Source of the DNA: Labrenzia sp. 011
Lineage (GTDB): Bacteria; Pseudomonadota; Alphaproteobacteria; Rhizobiales; Stappiaceae
Assembly (NCBI RefSeq): GCF_003075075.1
Contig: NZ_QCYM01000011.1
Coordinates: 90,727-154,726, forward strand
Reading direction: 5' to 3'
DNA: 64,000 bases
Part shown: piece by piece, positions 36,414 through 47,396 of the stretch
Layout of the letters: each line of letters begins with the position of its first letter
Numbering within the stretch: position 1 is the first letter of the stretch
Notes under the pieces: generated by a model
Told to the model about the DNA's origin: nothing
The model's database searches: none
What the model saw: the letters and a program-made list of their open reading frames with translations, nothing else
Program-made: the position numbers and the translations under genes

Positions 36414-37408
36414 CACCGTTTCCTTCCGCCGAGGGCGAACCAGGCCAGCCAGAGCGCGCCGACGCCCCAGCCGATGACGAAACGCAGGGTCAGATCCTGA
36501 ACAAGCTGCCGGGCGAAGCTTTCCAGAAGGGCGGCGGCGACCAGCATGAGGGCGGCGACGAGCGCCAGTTTCACCGCATCGCGGCCGGCGTGGCGCAGGG
36601 CGTCGGCGCGCGACCGGTCTCCGGGAAAGAGCACCGCGGCACCGAGCTGCAGGCCGCCGCCGCAGGCTATGCAGACTGCCGAGAGTTCGGTGACCCCGTG
36701 CACGGAAAGCCAGCCGGCGAGGTCGACCCCCAGTCCGCGGTCCACGTGAAGCGCGAGGAAGGCCCCCAGCAGGAGGCCGTTGTAGAACGTCAGCAGGATG
36801 GCCGGCGCGCAGGCGAACACGCCGAGGCCGAAGACGAAGATGGCGATCCGCGTGTTGTGCGAAAACAGATAGGCCGCGAAGGCGCCCAGACCCGATGTTC
36901 CGCTGTCGTGACCGTAGATGGACTCCCGCAGGGAATCGGTTGTCGCATTCGGTCCGCGGCCATCGGCCATCTCGGAGGGCATGAAGACATAGAACCAGTC
37001 GTTGTTTTCGAAATAGAGCATGTAGCCGGCCAGCGCACCGAGCGTCATGAAGAGGAAGCCGAGCAGGATGAAGATCCAGGACCGGCGCATCGCCGCGGGG
37101 GCGCCGCGGGTCAGAAAGCGGCGAAGCAATCCGCCAAGCCGTTCCTGCGGTGCATAGACGCAAAGATAGGCGCGGGCGGTCAGGGCCTCCAGATAGGCCA
37201 GCAGAGCCTTGTCGAGAGAGATTTCGCGGGCGATGGCGAGCGAAGTGGTCGCTTGCCGGTAGAGAGCGGCCAGGTCGCGCGCCTCGGCGAAGGCCATGCG
37301 CTGGAGTCCCTTGCTCTCCGCGGTGCGCACCAGGGTTTCGAGACGCCGCCAGTCGGCCTCGCGTTCACTGCGGAACCGTGCGGAACGGATGAGATCCTGG
37401 CCATCCAT
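36413..37408 (-). CDS. SpoIIM-like (stage II sporulation protein M family) membrane protein
   Basis: 331 aa. The N-terminal 100 residues are soluble and helical (RFRSEREADWRRLETLVRTA), followed by five or six membrane helices with YMLYFENNDWFYVFMPSEMA and FLALHVDRGLGVDLAGWLSVHGVTEL split around the middle. HGVTEL is a hallmark of the family. This is not a sporulation gene here; in Gram-negative bacteria the family travels with MoxR, DUF58 and RDD genes. The ATG overlaps the DUF58 stop as ATGA. Confidence 0.88.
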   Translation of the reverse strand: MDGQDLIRSARFRSEREADWRRLETLVRTAESKGLQRMAFAEARDLAALYRQATTSLAIAREISLDKALLAYLEALTARAYLCVYAPQERLGGLLRRFLTRGAPAAMRRSWIFILLGFLFMTLGALAGYMLYFENNDWFYVFMPSEMADGRGPNATTDSLRESIYGHDSGTSGLGAFAAYLFSHNTRIAIFVFGLGVFACAPAILLTFYNGLLLGAFLALHVDRGLGVDLAGWLSVHGVTELSAVCIACGGGLQLGAAVLFPGDRSRADALRHAGRDAVKLALVAALMLVAAALLESFARQLVQDLTLRFVIGWGVGALWLAWFALGGRKR

Positions 37409-38685
37409 CAGATGAGCTCCCGTGCCTTGATCTCGAGATAGGTCGAAATCAGTCGCGCGGTAACGGCCTCCGGCTTCGCGTCGACGATGGTCACCCCCAT
37501 GCGGGTGAGTCGCTCGAGAACCAGGCGGCGTTCGTGGATCGACTGGTTGGCCGCGACGAGTGTGGCGGCGCCGTTCAGGTCTTCGGGCGGGGTCTCCACA
37601 AGCGCCTCCAGTTCCGGATCGCGGATGGTGACGAAAATCAGCAGATGGCGCCGGGCCAGGATGGCGATGTTCTCGATCAGGAGTTCGGCCGATGTGGTGT
37701 CGACGAAATCGGTGAATACGACAATCAGGCTGCGTTTCGGCGTGCGCGCGTTCAGTTCGCTCAGGGCCAGGGTATGGTTGGTCTCGCGGCTGACATAGGA
37801 CAGCTCCGCCGTCCAGTGGCGCAGCCTTGCGAAGGCGGTGCGGCCCGGGGCCGGGGCGGCAAAGGTGCGCGGTTTCACGTCGTAGGAATAATAGCCGACC
37901 AGGTCGCCGCCGACCGCCGCAGCCCAGGCAGTGGCCAGCGCCGCCGTGACGGCGTGGTCTATCTTCGGCAGGCCGGCGATTTCCTCGCGCATCAGATAGC
38001 CGTTGTCGAGGGCGACGATGACGTGGTGGTTGCGCTCCGCGCGCAGTTCCTTGGCAACCAGGGACCGGCGGCGGGCGGAACGTTTCCAGTCGATTGTCTT
38101 GATGTCCATGCCTGGCACGAAGTCCCGTAACTGCTGAAATTCCGAGCCTTCGCCGATGGCCCGGTTCTCCTTGGCGCCGAAGAGGCTGGACTGGACCGTT
38201 GTGGTGATCTGACCGGACTGGACGAGGCGGATGTTCGGAACCACGCGGATCTCCGCACCGGCGTCCAGACGTGGCACGAATTCGAGCAGTTTCAGTCGCG
38301 ACAGCCAGCGCAGCCAGACATGGTCGAGGCGCCAGACACCACGCCGTATGGCACGGCAGGCAACCTCCGCCGTGGCGCGTCCTGCAGGAGCGGGAGCAAA
38401 AAGCGCTTCATCGCCGCCGCGCAGGCCGTGCGGCCAGTCGAAACGGGCCGTGAGTCCCGGAGGCGCGCGGTCGATTTCCAGGTGCAGGGCGACGGTTTCG
38501 CCGACAAAGACCTCGGTCGGCGTCTCGACCACGAGATCTCGCCGGCGCCGCCAGGACAGGGCCAGATCGCCGGCCACCGCCACCGCCAGGAGAATCCACG
38601 GCAGACCGGCTGCCGCGCGGGCCGCGCCACCTGCCAGGACGGCGATCAGCGACAGGAAAAGCGCCGCCAGGGCAAGCACGAGCAA
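37408..38685 (-). CDS. DUF58 (vWA-like) protein of the MoxR operon
   Basis: 425 aa. Two N-terminal hydrophobic helices, then a beta-rich region and the DUF58 signature FVPGMDIKTIDWKRSARRRSL, followed by a vWA-like domain (VIVALDNGYLM, SLIVVFTDFVDTTSAE). The first canonical start is TTG 38685. The frame is open into the end of the MoxR gene, where CTG at 38706-38704 overlaps its TGA stop, exactly where the other junctions of this operon have ATGA, so a rare CTG start is possible. It is likely the partner of the MoxR ATPase. Confidence 0.9.
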   Translation of the reverse strand: MLVLALAALFLSLIAVLAGGAARAAAGLPWILLAVAVAGDLALSWRRRRDLVVETPTEVFVGETVALHLEIDRAPPGLTARFDWPHGLRGGDEALFAPAPAGRATAEVACRAIRRGVWRLDHVWLRWLSRLKLLEFVPRLDAGAEIRVVPNIRLVQSGQITTTVQSSLFGAKENRAIGEGSEFQQLRDFVPGMDIKTIDWKRSARRRSLVAKELRAERNHHVIVALDNGYLMREEIAGLPKIDHAVTAALATAWAAAVGGDLVGYYSYDVKPRTFAAPAPGRTAFARLRHWTAELSYVSRETNHTLALSELNARTPKRSLIVVFTDFVDTTSAELLIENIAILARRHLLIFVTIRDPELEALVETPPEDLNGAATLVAANQSIHERRLVLERLTRMGVTIVDAKPEAVTARLISTYLEIKARELI

Positions 38686-38702
38686 TCTTTTCGACGGCCG
38701 GA

Positions 38703-39659
38703 TCAGCGGGGAGCCTCGATCTGGTTGAGAATGTTTTCCAGGACCTGCGCGGGGCTGCGGCCCTCGATTTCGGCGGCGGGGCCCAGAACGATCCGGTGGC
38801 GCAGGGTGGGCACGAAGAGCCGCTTGACGTCGTCGGGGATGGCATAGTCCCGGCCGTTGAGCGCCGCAGTGGCTCTGGCGGCGCCCGCGAGGGCGTCCGC
38901 TGCCCGGGTGGAGGCCCCGAAGGCGATTTCGGAACTCTCCCGGGTGGCGCGAATGAGGCGGAGGATATAGGCGAGGATGTCGTCCTCGAGAATGATGCCG
39001 TCGACCAGCGCACGCGTTTGCGCAAGCGTCTCGCCGTCCAGCACCTTGGCAAGGGAATCCGTTTCCAGACCGGCTTCCAGGGGTTCGGCGGCATGCTGGC
39101 GCAGGATCGCCATTTCGATGTCCTCGGGGGGGAAGTCGATCACCAGCTTGAAGAGGAACCGGTCGAGCTGTGCTTCGGGAAGCGGATAGGTTCCCTGCTG
39201 TTCTATCGGGTTCTGCGTGGCCACCACGATGAATTCGCGGCCGAGAGAATGGTCGGTGCCGTCGATACTGACCGTCCGTTCGCTCATCGCCTGAAGAAGG
39301 GCCGCCTGGGTTTTGGGCGGGGCGCGGTTGATTTCATCGGCCAGCAGAACCTGGGAAAACACCGGCCCCCTGGTCAGGACGAAGGCGTTGGTGCGGAAGT
39401 CGAAGATCGAGGTGCCGAGCACGTCTCCCGGCATCAGGTCGGGCGTGAACTGTATGCGACCGAAATCGAGGGCCAGCACGGCGGCGAAGCTTCGGGCCAG
39501 CAGGGTCTTCGCCGTTCCGGGCGGGCCTTCGAGCAGCACATGTCCGCGAGCGAACAGGGCGACCAGCAGCAGGTCGATGAGGTCGTCCTGCCCGAGGACT
39601 GTGCGGCCGATTTCCGCCCTCAGGGCGTCTGCGCGTTGCCGCAGGGCTTCAAGTGTCAT
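38703..39659 (-). CDS. MoxR family AAA+ ATPase
   Basis: 318 aa. Walker A is GPPGTAKT (residues 45-52), Walker B LLADEINRAPPKTQAALLQAM split after the Glu, then sensor 1 VVATQNPIEQQGTYPLPEAQLDRF in two parts and the C-terminal lid with RATRESSEIAFGASTRA. This is the classic MoxR type, thought to act as a chaperone for vWA-containing or membrane partners. ATG at 39659 overlaps the DUF4350 gene by 11 bp. Confidence 0.94.
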   Translation of the reverse strand: MTLEALRQRADALRAEIGRTVLGQDDLIDLLLVALFARGHVLLEGPPGTAKTLLARSFAAVLALDFGRIQFTPDLMPGDVLGTSIFDFRTNAFVLTRGPVFSQVLLADEINRAPPKTQAALLQAMSERTVSIDGTDHSLGREFIVVATQNPIEQQGTYPLPEAQLDRFLFKLVIDFPPEDIEMAILRQHAAEPLEAGLETDSLAKVLDGETLAQTRALVDGIILEDDILAYILRLIRATRESSEIAFGASTRAADALAGAARATAALNGRDYAIPDDVKRLFVPTLRHRIVLGPAAEIEGRSPAQVLENILNQIEAPR

Positions 39660-40971
39660 GGGTGATTTGCTCCAGAACCTGTTCCAATTCGTCGATGAGG
39701 CGGATGGCTTCGCCGGCCGGCAGACGGGCGGGCAGTTGCCGGATGCGGCTGAGTATGGTGCGCAGCCGGTCGGCTTCCGCCGGGTGCCGTCGCCGGGCCG
39801 AGTCGAGGAAGGCCTCTTCGCCGCCGTAGTGGCGGGCATGGGCGGCGCCGAAAAGCGCCGCTGCCGTCGCCGAAAGCCGTGCGGCGGCATATTCGCGGGT
39901 CAGGGCGCCGTCCTGGCCGGACAGCCGCATCAGCCGGGCTCTTGCGCGCACCGCAAGCAGCTTGCCGGCCCCGGTTGCCGTTTCTGCCGGGCGGATCGGT
40001 CCGGCCCGCAGGGCTCCGCGCCAGAAAAACAGCAGGAAGGTCAGAACGGCGCCGATCCACAGGGTCACGAAAGGCGGGCCGAAAAAGCGGCGCAGATCCT
40101 CCCATGTCCGTTCGCGTTCGGGTTGGCTGGCCGGGTCGCGCAGCCAGAAGTCGCGGCTGTAATCGATCACGACGTTGCCGTCCTCTGCCCGGGAGCGCAG
40201 GACATCCAGGGCGACTCGCGCATTGTCCCCCAGACGCAGTCCGTGATTGTCGAGCAGGTCCGGGTCCGAGAGGACGAGAATCCTGCCGTCCGGCTCTCCG
40301 TCGGCTGCCAGCATGGGGCAGTCGGCCAGCAGCATCGCTTCTTCGGAGCCGATGATCGGGATGCAGTCGCGGCCGGTGAACATCTGCGCGGCATAGATCC
40401 GGGCATGCAAGTTTGTTCCGTCCGCAGACCGGTAGGGGAAATCGGTGAAAGGAGTCTTGGCGTCGATGAGCCGGGGATCGATGTCATCGATGATCTTGCC
40501 GAGGGTCGCGGCCAGCCGTTCGCGCTCGACCTTCAGGACGGGATGGGCAAGGCCGGTCAGGCGCATCCCGCTGCGCCATTTCGGCAGGACCACCAGGGTG
40601 GGCACCGTTTGCGCCTTGAGGGTGATGACCGGCGTGGAGAGGTCATATTCGTCCTGTTGCTGCAGCAGCTCCTGCTTGGTCGACGGTGTGACGCGGGTTT
40701 CGTCCAGCTCCGTGTCGTAGACCGGCACGACCAGAAGACCGATCGATGTCTGGTCGATCGTCCAGCCGCCGAAGAAGTTCTGTGCCCCCACGCCTTCGGA
40801 CGCCAGCCAGATCTGCAGGCCGTCGAAACCGGCGGGGGAGCTGCGCAGGGTCTGTTGCCGCTGTGCGAGAAAATACCATAACGCGGCGGCCCCGAAGGCG
40901 CATATGAGAACGATGATGACCGTCTCGAGGCGCAGCGTCCGGGGTGTCCGGGGGGAGAGGGTTTCGCTCAT
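39649..40971 (-). CDS. DUF4350 domain protein of the MoxR operon
   Basis: 440 aa. One N-terminal helix (about 17-35), a periplasmic domain with the DUF4350 pattern (SPAGFDGLQIWLASEGV at the start and RILVLSDPDLLDNHGL near the middle), a second helix near 315-335 and a cytosolic tail of about 105 residues rich in Arg and Ala. ATG overlaps the upstream gene stop as ATGA. Function is unknown. Confidence 0.85.
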   Translation of the reverse strand: MSETLSPRTPRTLRLETVIIVLICAFGAAALWYFLAQRQQTLRSSPAGFDGLQIWLASEGVGAQNFFGGWTIDQTSIGLLVVPVYDTELDETRVTPSTKQELLQQQDEYDLSTPVITLKAQTVPTLVVLPKWRSGMRLTGLAHPVLKVERERLAATLGKIIDDIDPRLIDAKTPFTDFPYRSADGTNLHARIYAAQMFTGRDCIPIIGSEEAMLLADCPMLAADGEPDGRILVLSDPDLLDNHGLRLGDNARVALDVLRSRAEDGNVVIDYSRDFWLRDPASQPERERTWEDLRRFFGPPFVTLWIGAVLTFLLFFWRGALRAGPIRPAETATGAGKLLAVRARARLMRLSGQDGALTREYAAARLSATAAALFGAAHARHYGGEEAFLDSARRRHPAEADRLRTILSRIRQLPARLPAGEAIRLIDELEQVLEQITHDT

Positions 40972-41672
40972 GCGGCGCCCGGACCCAGCAGCTGCCTGCA
41001 GCCGGCCAGATGCCGGCGAAATTCGTCTTCGCTCACATCGCGGGCGCCGAACTGCACGCGTTCGCTGGCCATGACAAGGGCGCGCAGGGCGTCCCGTTGT
41101 GCCTGCCCGTCCGGGATGTGCCGGAGAGCGTCCCGCGCGGTCCAGCTGCGCTGCATCAGCACGCCGTTCGCCGCCACGGTCGCGGCGAGGACCTTCTGGG
41201 CCAGCAGCACGAGTGCCTGCCGCCGGTCCTCGATGCGCAGGATCTCGTCAAGGGTTCCCGGTTTTTGGGCCCAGGCAGGGGGCTCGGTCCGGACCTGCCG
41301 GCGGGTGCGGCCGGGATTGCCGGCATCGCGCTTCAAGGACACGGTCATACGGCCGCCGAAGCGCAGGAAGAGATAGAGGATTGCGGCAAGAATGACACCG
41401 CTCACGATCAGTACGGGCCAGTCGGTCTCGCCGCTCGTCCGGTCCGCGTCCGGTGCCTGCGGGCGTTCCGGCTGGAGAGAGGTGTCCAGTTCGGGCGGCG
41501 GCGCGGAAGGGTCGAAGTAGGTGACGTCCGTGTCGATGCCGCGCAGCCGGATCGCTCCGAGGTAGTCCTGGCCGGATTCGCCGATCTCGACAGGTTCCGG
41601 CATTGCTTCCTGTGCGTGAAGCGGGAGTGCGGAAAAAAGCGCAAAGACAAGACATGCGGCAAATCGGACCAT
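40968..41672 (-). CDS. DUF4129-like membrane protein, first gene of the MoxR operon
   Basis: 234 aa from ATG 41672. A signal peptide (LVFALFSALPLHAQ), a short periplasmic segment, one helix (about 100-118, VLIVSGVILAAILYLFLRFG), and a cytosolic C-terminal half with RSWTARDALRHIPDG and a helical end, the DUF4129-like pattern. A TTG start at 41708 is in frame but would put charged residues ahead of the signal. Assigned mainly by position and topology, so the family call is tentative. Confidence 0.75.
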   Translation of the reverse strand: MVRFAACLVFALFSALPLHAQEAMPEPVEIGESGQDYLGAIRLRGIDTDVTYFDPSAPPPELDTSLQPERPQAPDADRTSGETDWPVLIVSGVILAAILYLFLRFGGRMTVSLKRDAGNPGRTRRQVRTEPPAWAQKPGTLDEILRIEDRRQALVLLAQKVLAATVAANGVLMQRSWTARDALRHIPDGQAQRDALRALVMASERVQFGARDVSEDEFRRHLAGCRQLLGPGAA

Positions 41673-42166
41673 GCGAAAAGCATTACCGGCAACCCGGGAC
41701 CTGCGCAACAGACGGCCCTGTGTTTCGGGCGGGCTGCGGGGCGGCCGGGAACCGAGGCGTGCCTTCGCGCAAACACTTGCGGGGAGAGCCCTCGTGATGA
41801 TTCCGCAAGGGGAAACCGGCCTCCCGAGACTCTACAAAAGGAGGGTTTTCATTTTGTATACGCTTGTATATAAAGCGTCCGAGCGGCCCTCATAGCCCTT
41901 GTTCCTGTCACCTTCATGCGTCTTATTCGCTTTCATGCCATGATAGCGTGTGTCACGCCGCTGGCGATCAGGGCCAAAGTTTTGTATAGGGGCGGCGAAG
42001 CGATGCGATCGTTTTCCGTCGAGCCAGCCTTGCCGGTGGATGACGCAGCGCAGAACAAGCCCGAAAACGGGCGGATACGGTCCAGAGCGGACCAGCCAGA
42101 GATTTTAGACCGGCGGCCTGTCAGATGCGGCCAGGTTGCCACGGACCCTTAAGGAGACCGCGCGTC
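41673..42166. other. Divergent region between the MoxR operon and acnA
   Basis: No firm gene in 494 bases. It contains three copies of TTGTATA (41854, 41864, 41982), two of them spaced 10 bp apart, and a strong ribosome-binding sequence AAAAGGAGGG (41837-41846) followed by a very short open frame (TTG 41854 to TAG 41893-41895, 13 codons). Both could belong to acnA control. The acnA ribosome-binding site AAGGAG is at 42151-42156. Confidence 0.5.
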
Positions 42167-44842
<2,676 letters not shown>

Positions 44843-44875
44843 TCGGTCCAAGGATCGGATAGCGGACGATTTGAG

Positions 44876-44898
44876 CGGGCCCTTCGGGGCCCGTTTTT
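44876..44898 (+). terminator. Intrinsic terminator of acnA
   Basis: 7-bp GC stem CGGGCCC / GGGCCCG with a TTCG loop and five T, 33 bp past the acnA stop. Confidence 0.93.
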
Positions 44899-45110
44899 GT
44901 TGATCTGGCGCATTTCTGTCCGTCTGCGCGCCTGTTTGACACGATGCCAATTGAAGGGGGTACAGCCCGACGATCCCGTTTCGCGCTTCGCTCTGCCGGC
45001 CCTTGGGATCCTGCATTCACGCCGGGCAGGCCCGCAAGGATTGCCAGTGGTGCGGAAACGATGTTCCATACAGCCTGATATTTTGAATTTGTGATTTTTT
45101 GGAGAGGGCC

Positions 45111-45707
45111 ATGAAACCGATTTTTACGGCAATTCTTTTCCTGGGTGTTTGCGGACAGGCTGCGCTCGCGGATCCGTGTCAGGACAGGTTCACAGAACTT
45201 TACCTTCAGCTCGATCAGGGAACTCCGACAAAGAGTGCCACGACGACGGCATTCAAGGGCGCGCCGCCTTCGACCAACACGTTTCTTTATCTCACCCCGG
45301 ATCACTACATGACTGTGCCGACCTCCCCGGCAGGGCCCTGGGTGCTCGGCTATGAGAACGTGCTCTATCAGTCTGCGGACGCAGGCAAGACCTGGCAGAA
45401 GGTCCGCGACATGGACACCGGCCAGAATGCCGACAAGGCGCGGGCGGACAAGCTGGCCAATGCGGAAACCATCCGTAATCCTGTCTGCGGCGAAGAGGCG
45501 ATGAACGGCGAGACCGTGGATGTCGTGGCGGCGGATGTCACCGTGAGCCAGGGTATGCTCACGGAGAACCGCTACACTTACTGGGTCCGGCGCAGCGACG
45601 GTTTCATTGTCAAGGCGGTCTATGACACCAAGGCGCCGGGGTTTGAGATGGTGACGACACAGGTCATTGAAAAGGCTCCCGGACTGACGTTGCCCGCACC
45701 GGAATAG
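45111..45707 (+). CDS. Secreted protein of unknown function
   Basis: 198 aa with a signal peptide (residues 1-20, AALAD). The mature part contains two Cys (DPCQDRF near the start and NPVCGEE), possibly a disulfide, and a beta-rich layout with YWVRRSDGFIVKAVYD that recalls lipid-binding LolA/LppX-like or META-type folds; no firm family is recognised. ATG 45111 follows GGAGAGG. It stands alone between acnA and the DUF2235 gene. Confidence 0.8.
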   Translation: MKPIFTAILFLGVCGQAALADPCQDRFTELYLQLDQGTPTKSATTTAFKGAPPSTNTFLYLTPDHYMTVPTSPAGPWVLGYENVLYQSADAGKTWQKVRDMDTGQNADKARADKLANAETIRNPVCGEEAMNGETVDVVAADVTVSQGMLTENRYTYWVRRSDGFIVKAVYDTKAPGFEMVTTQVIEKAPGLTLPAPE

Positions 45708-45816
45708 GTCCGGATTTACCGGCAGTTTTCGCGAATTTTCCGGCTTTCGCTCTTGGTGATGTGGCAAAACCTGTGATTAATTTATATCTTCGGACAATCC
45801 TGACGGGAGCCGAGGC

Positions 45817-47364
45817 ATGGTCAATCTTGTGGTGTGTTGCGATGGAACCTGGGCGACGCCGGACAACATGGATGACGGCATTCCTGCGCCCACGAATGTG
45901 GTGAAAATCCATGCGGCGATCAGCGGGAAAGATGCGTCCGGCGTCCCCCAGGAAACATATTATCACGCGGGTGTGGGAACCGAGGGCGGCTGGTGGAGAC
46001 GGCTCCTGGGCGGCGGGATCGGTGCCGGGCTGGACCGCAATATCAAGAGCGCCTACCGATGGCTGGCGGGGATCTATCAGCCGGGAGACAGACTCTTCCT
46101 GTTCGGATTCAGCAGGGGAGCCTATACGGTCCGAAGCCTGGCGGGGATGATCTCCGCCTGCGGCCTTCTGGATCTGGGCGAAGAGGGGCTGCCGGATGAA
46201 ACGATATGGGCGCGGGTGGACGAGGTCTTCGCCAATTACCGCAGGACGGAGGAAAACCGGAGAAACCTGAGGCACCTGCCGTTTCACAACACCGGGCCGG
46301 GACTGGACGGGGCGGGGAAAACGCCCGTTCACTTTCTGGGTGTCTGGGACACGGTCGGATCTCTCGGCATTCCGGACGAGCTTGCGCTGCTGAATCTTCT
46401 CGACGATCCGCGCAAGCACGCCTTTCACGATACGGAACTGAGTGACACCGTTGCCTTTGCGCGGCACGCAATCGCGATGGATGAGCCGCGCTCGACCTTT
46501 TCCCCGACCCTGTGGACGAAAACCGGCGCCGGGACGGACGTGAAACAGATCTGGTTTCCCGGGGCCCATTCCGACGTGGGCGGGGGCTACGCCCGCATGG
46601 GTCTGTCCGATGGGGCGCTGAAATGGATGATCGAGGAAGCGGCGGCTTGCGGTCTCGCCTTCCGGGAGGCAGCAGTGGCCCAGATCGATCCCGATCCGCG
46701 GGACGTGCTGCATGATTCCGTCGGCGGTTTCTACAGGAAGCTGAGGACCCGGCCGCGCAGCGTGCCCTGTCTCACCGACCCGGATTCCGGGGCGCGGTTT
46801 CATTCCTCCGCTCTGAAACGGCATGGCAATCCGCCCCTGACCCAAGCCGTCTACTGGCCGACCCATCGGCTGGAAGTGGGGCAGAAATGCAGCTTCGATA
46901 TCTTCGCGCGCGAAAAATGGAATGCGACCGGGCTGTTCCTGAAGGCTGGTGAGGATTACCTTTTCACCGCGTCGGGCCAGTGGGTCGATGCCACCATCAA
47001 GTGCGGTCCGGAAGGGACACGGGACGGTCGCTTCCAGGCGGCCGAGGTGGTGCATGTGGCCGCCTCCGCCTGGGGGCAGGTGGAGAAAATGTTCAAGGCC
47101 CTGTCCGGCAACCTGCAGACCGACTTCTGGCTGACCCGCCGCGAAGGGGAGATGCCGTGGTTTGCGCTGGTCGGGGTCGTTGCCAATGGCATCGGCGCGG
47201 AGGCACCGGAAAATGCGGTGCCGCACGACAGGTTCCTGATCGGCAGGGGCGGGCGGTTTCCCCTGAAGGCGGACGGCTATCTTTATGCCTTCGCCAATGA
47301 CGCCTGGCAGGCCTACGGCAACAACAGGGGCAGCGTGAAACTGACGGTTGAGCGGACAGGATAA
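45817..47364 (+). CDS. DUF2235 hydrolase fused to a LecA (PA-IL)-like C-terminal domain
   Basis: 515 aa. Residues 1-330 form a DUF2235 alpha/beta-hydrolase with the nucleophile S99 (FGFSRGAYTVR), D178 (GVWDTVGS) and H251 (FPGAHSDVGGGY); relatives include T6SS phospholipase Tle1. Residues about 362-515 are a separate beta-rich domain. Its end AFANDAWQAYGNNRGSVKL parallels the galactose/calcium site of Pseudomonas LecA (NDVPGTYGNNSGS), keeping D495, N502 and N503. No signal peptide is present, and no T6SS genes lie in the window. Lipase or esterase activity and sugar binding are inferred, not shown. Confidence 0.88.
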   Translation: MVNLVVCCDGTWATPDNMDDGIPAPTNVVKIHAAISGKDASGVPQETYYHAGVGTEGGWWRRLLGGGIGAGLDRNIKSAYRWLAGIYQPGDRLFLFGFSRGAYTVRSLAGMISACGLLDLGEEGLPDETIWARVDEVFANYRRTEENRRNLRHLPFHNTGPGLDGAGKTPVHFLGVWDTVGSLGIPDELALLNLLDDPRKHAFHDTELSDTVAFARHAIAMDEPRSTFSPTLWTKTGAGTDVKQIWFPGAHSDVGGGYARMGLSDGALKWMIEEAAACGLAFREAAVAQIDPDPRDVLHDSVGGFYRKLRTRPRSVPCLTDPDSGARFHSSALKRHGNPPLTQAVYWPTHRLEVGQKCSFDIFAREKWNATGLFLKAGEDYLFTASGQWVDATIKCGPEGTRDGRFQAAEVVHVAASAWGQVEKMFKALSGNLQTDFWLTRREGEMPWFALVGVVANGIGAEAPENAVPHDRFLIGRGGRFPLKADGYLYAFANDAWQAYGNNRGSVKLTVERTG

Positions 47365-47396
47365 GCTGCCCGCAAGCGCCGATCATCACGGCATTT

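Noticed and set aside
45817..47364. DUF2235 protein considered as a T6SS effector
   Set aside because: No VgrG, Hcp, PAAR or immunity-like gene is adjacent; only the fold is shared.
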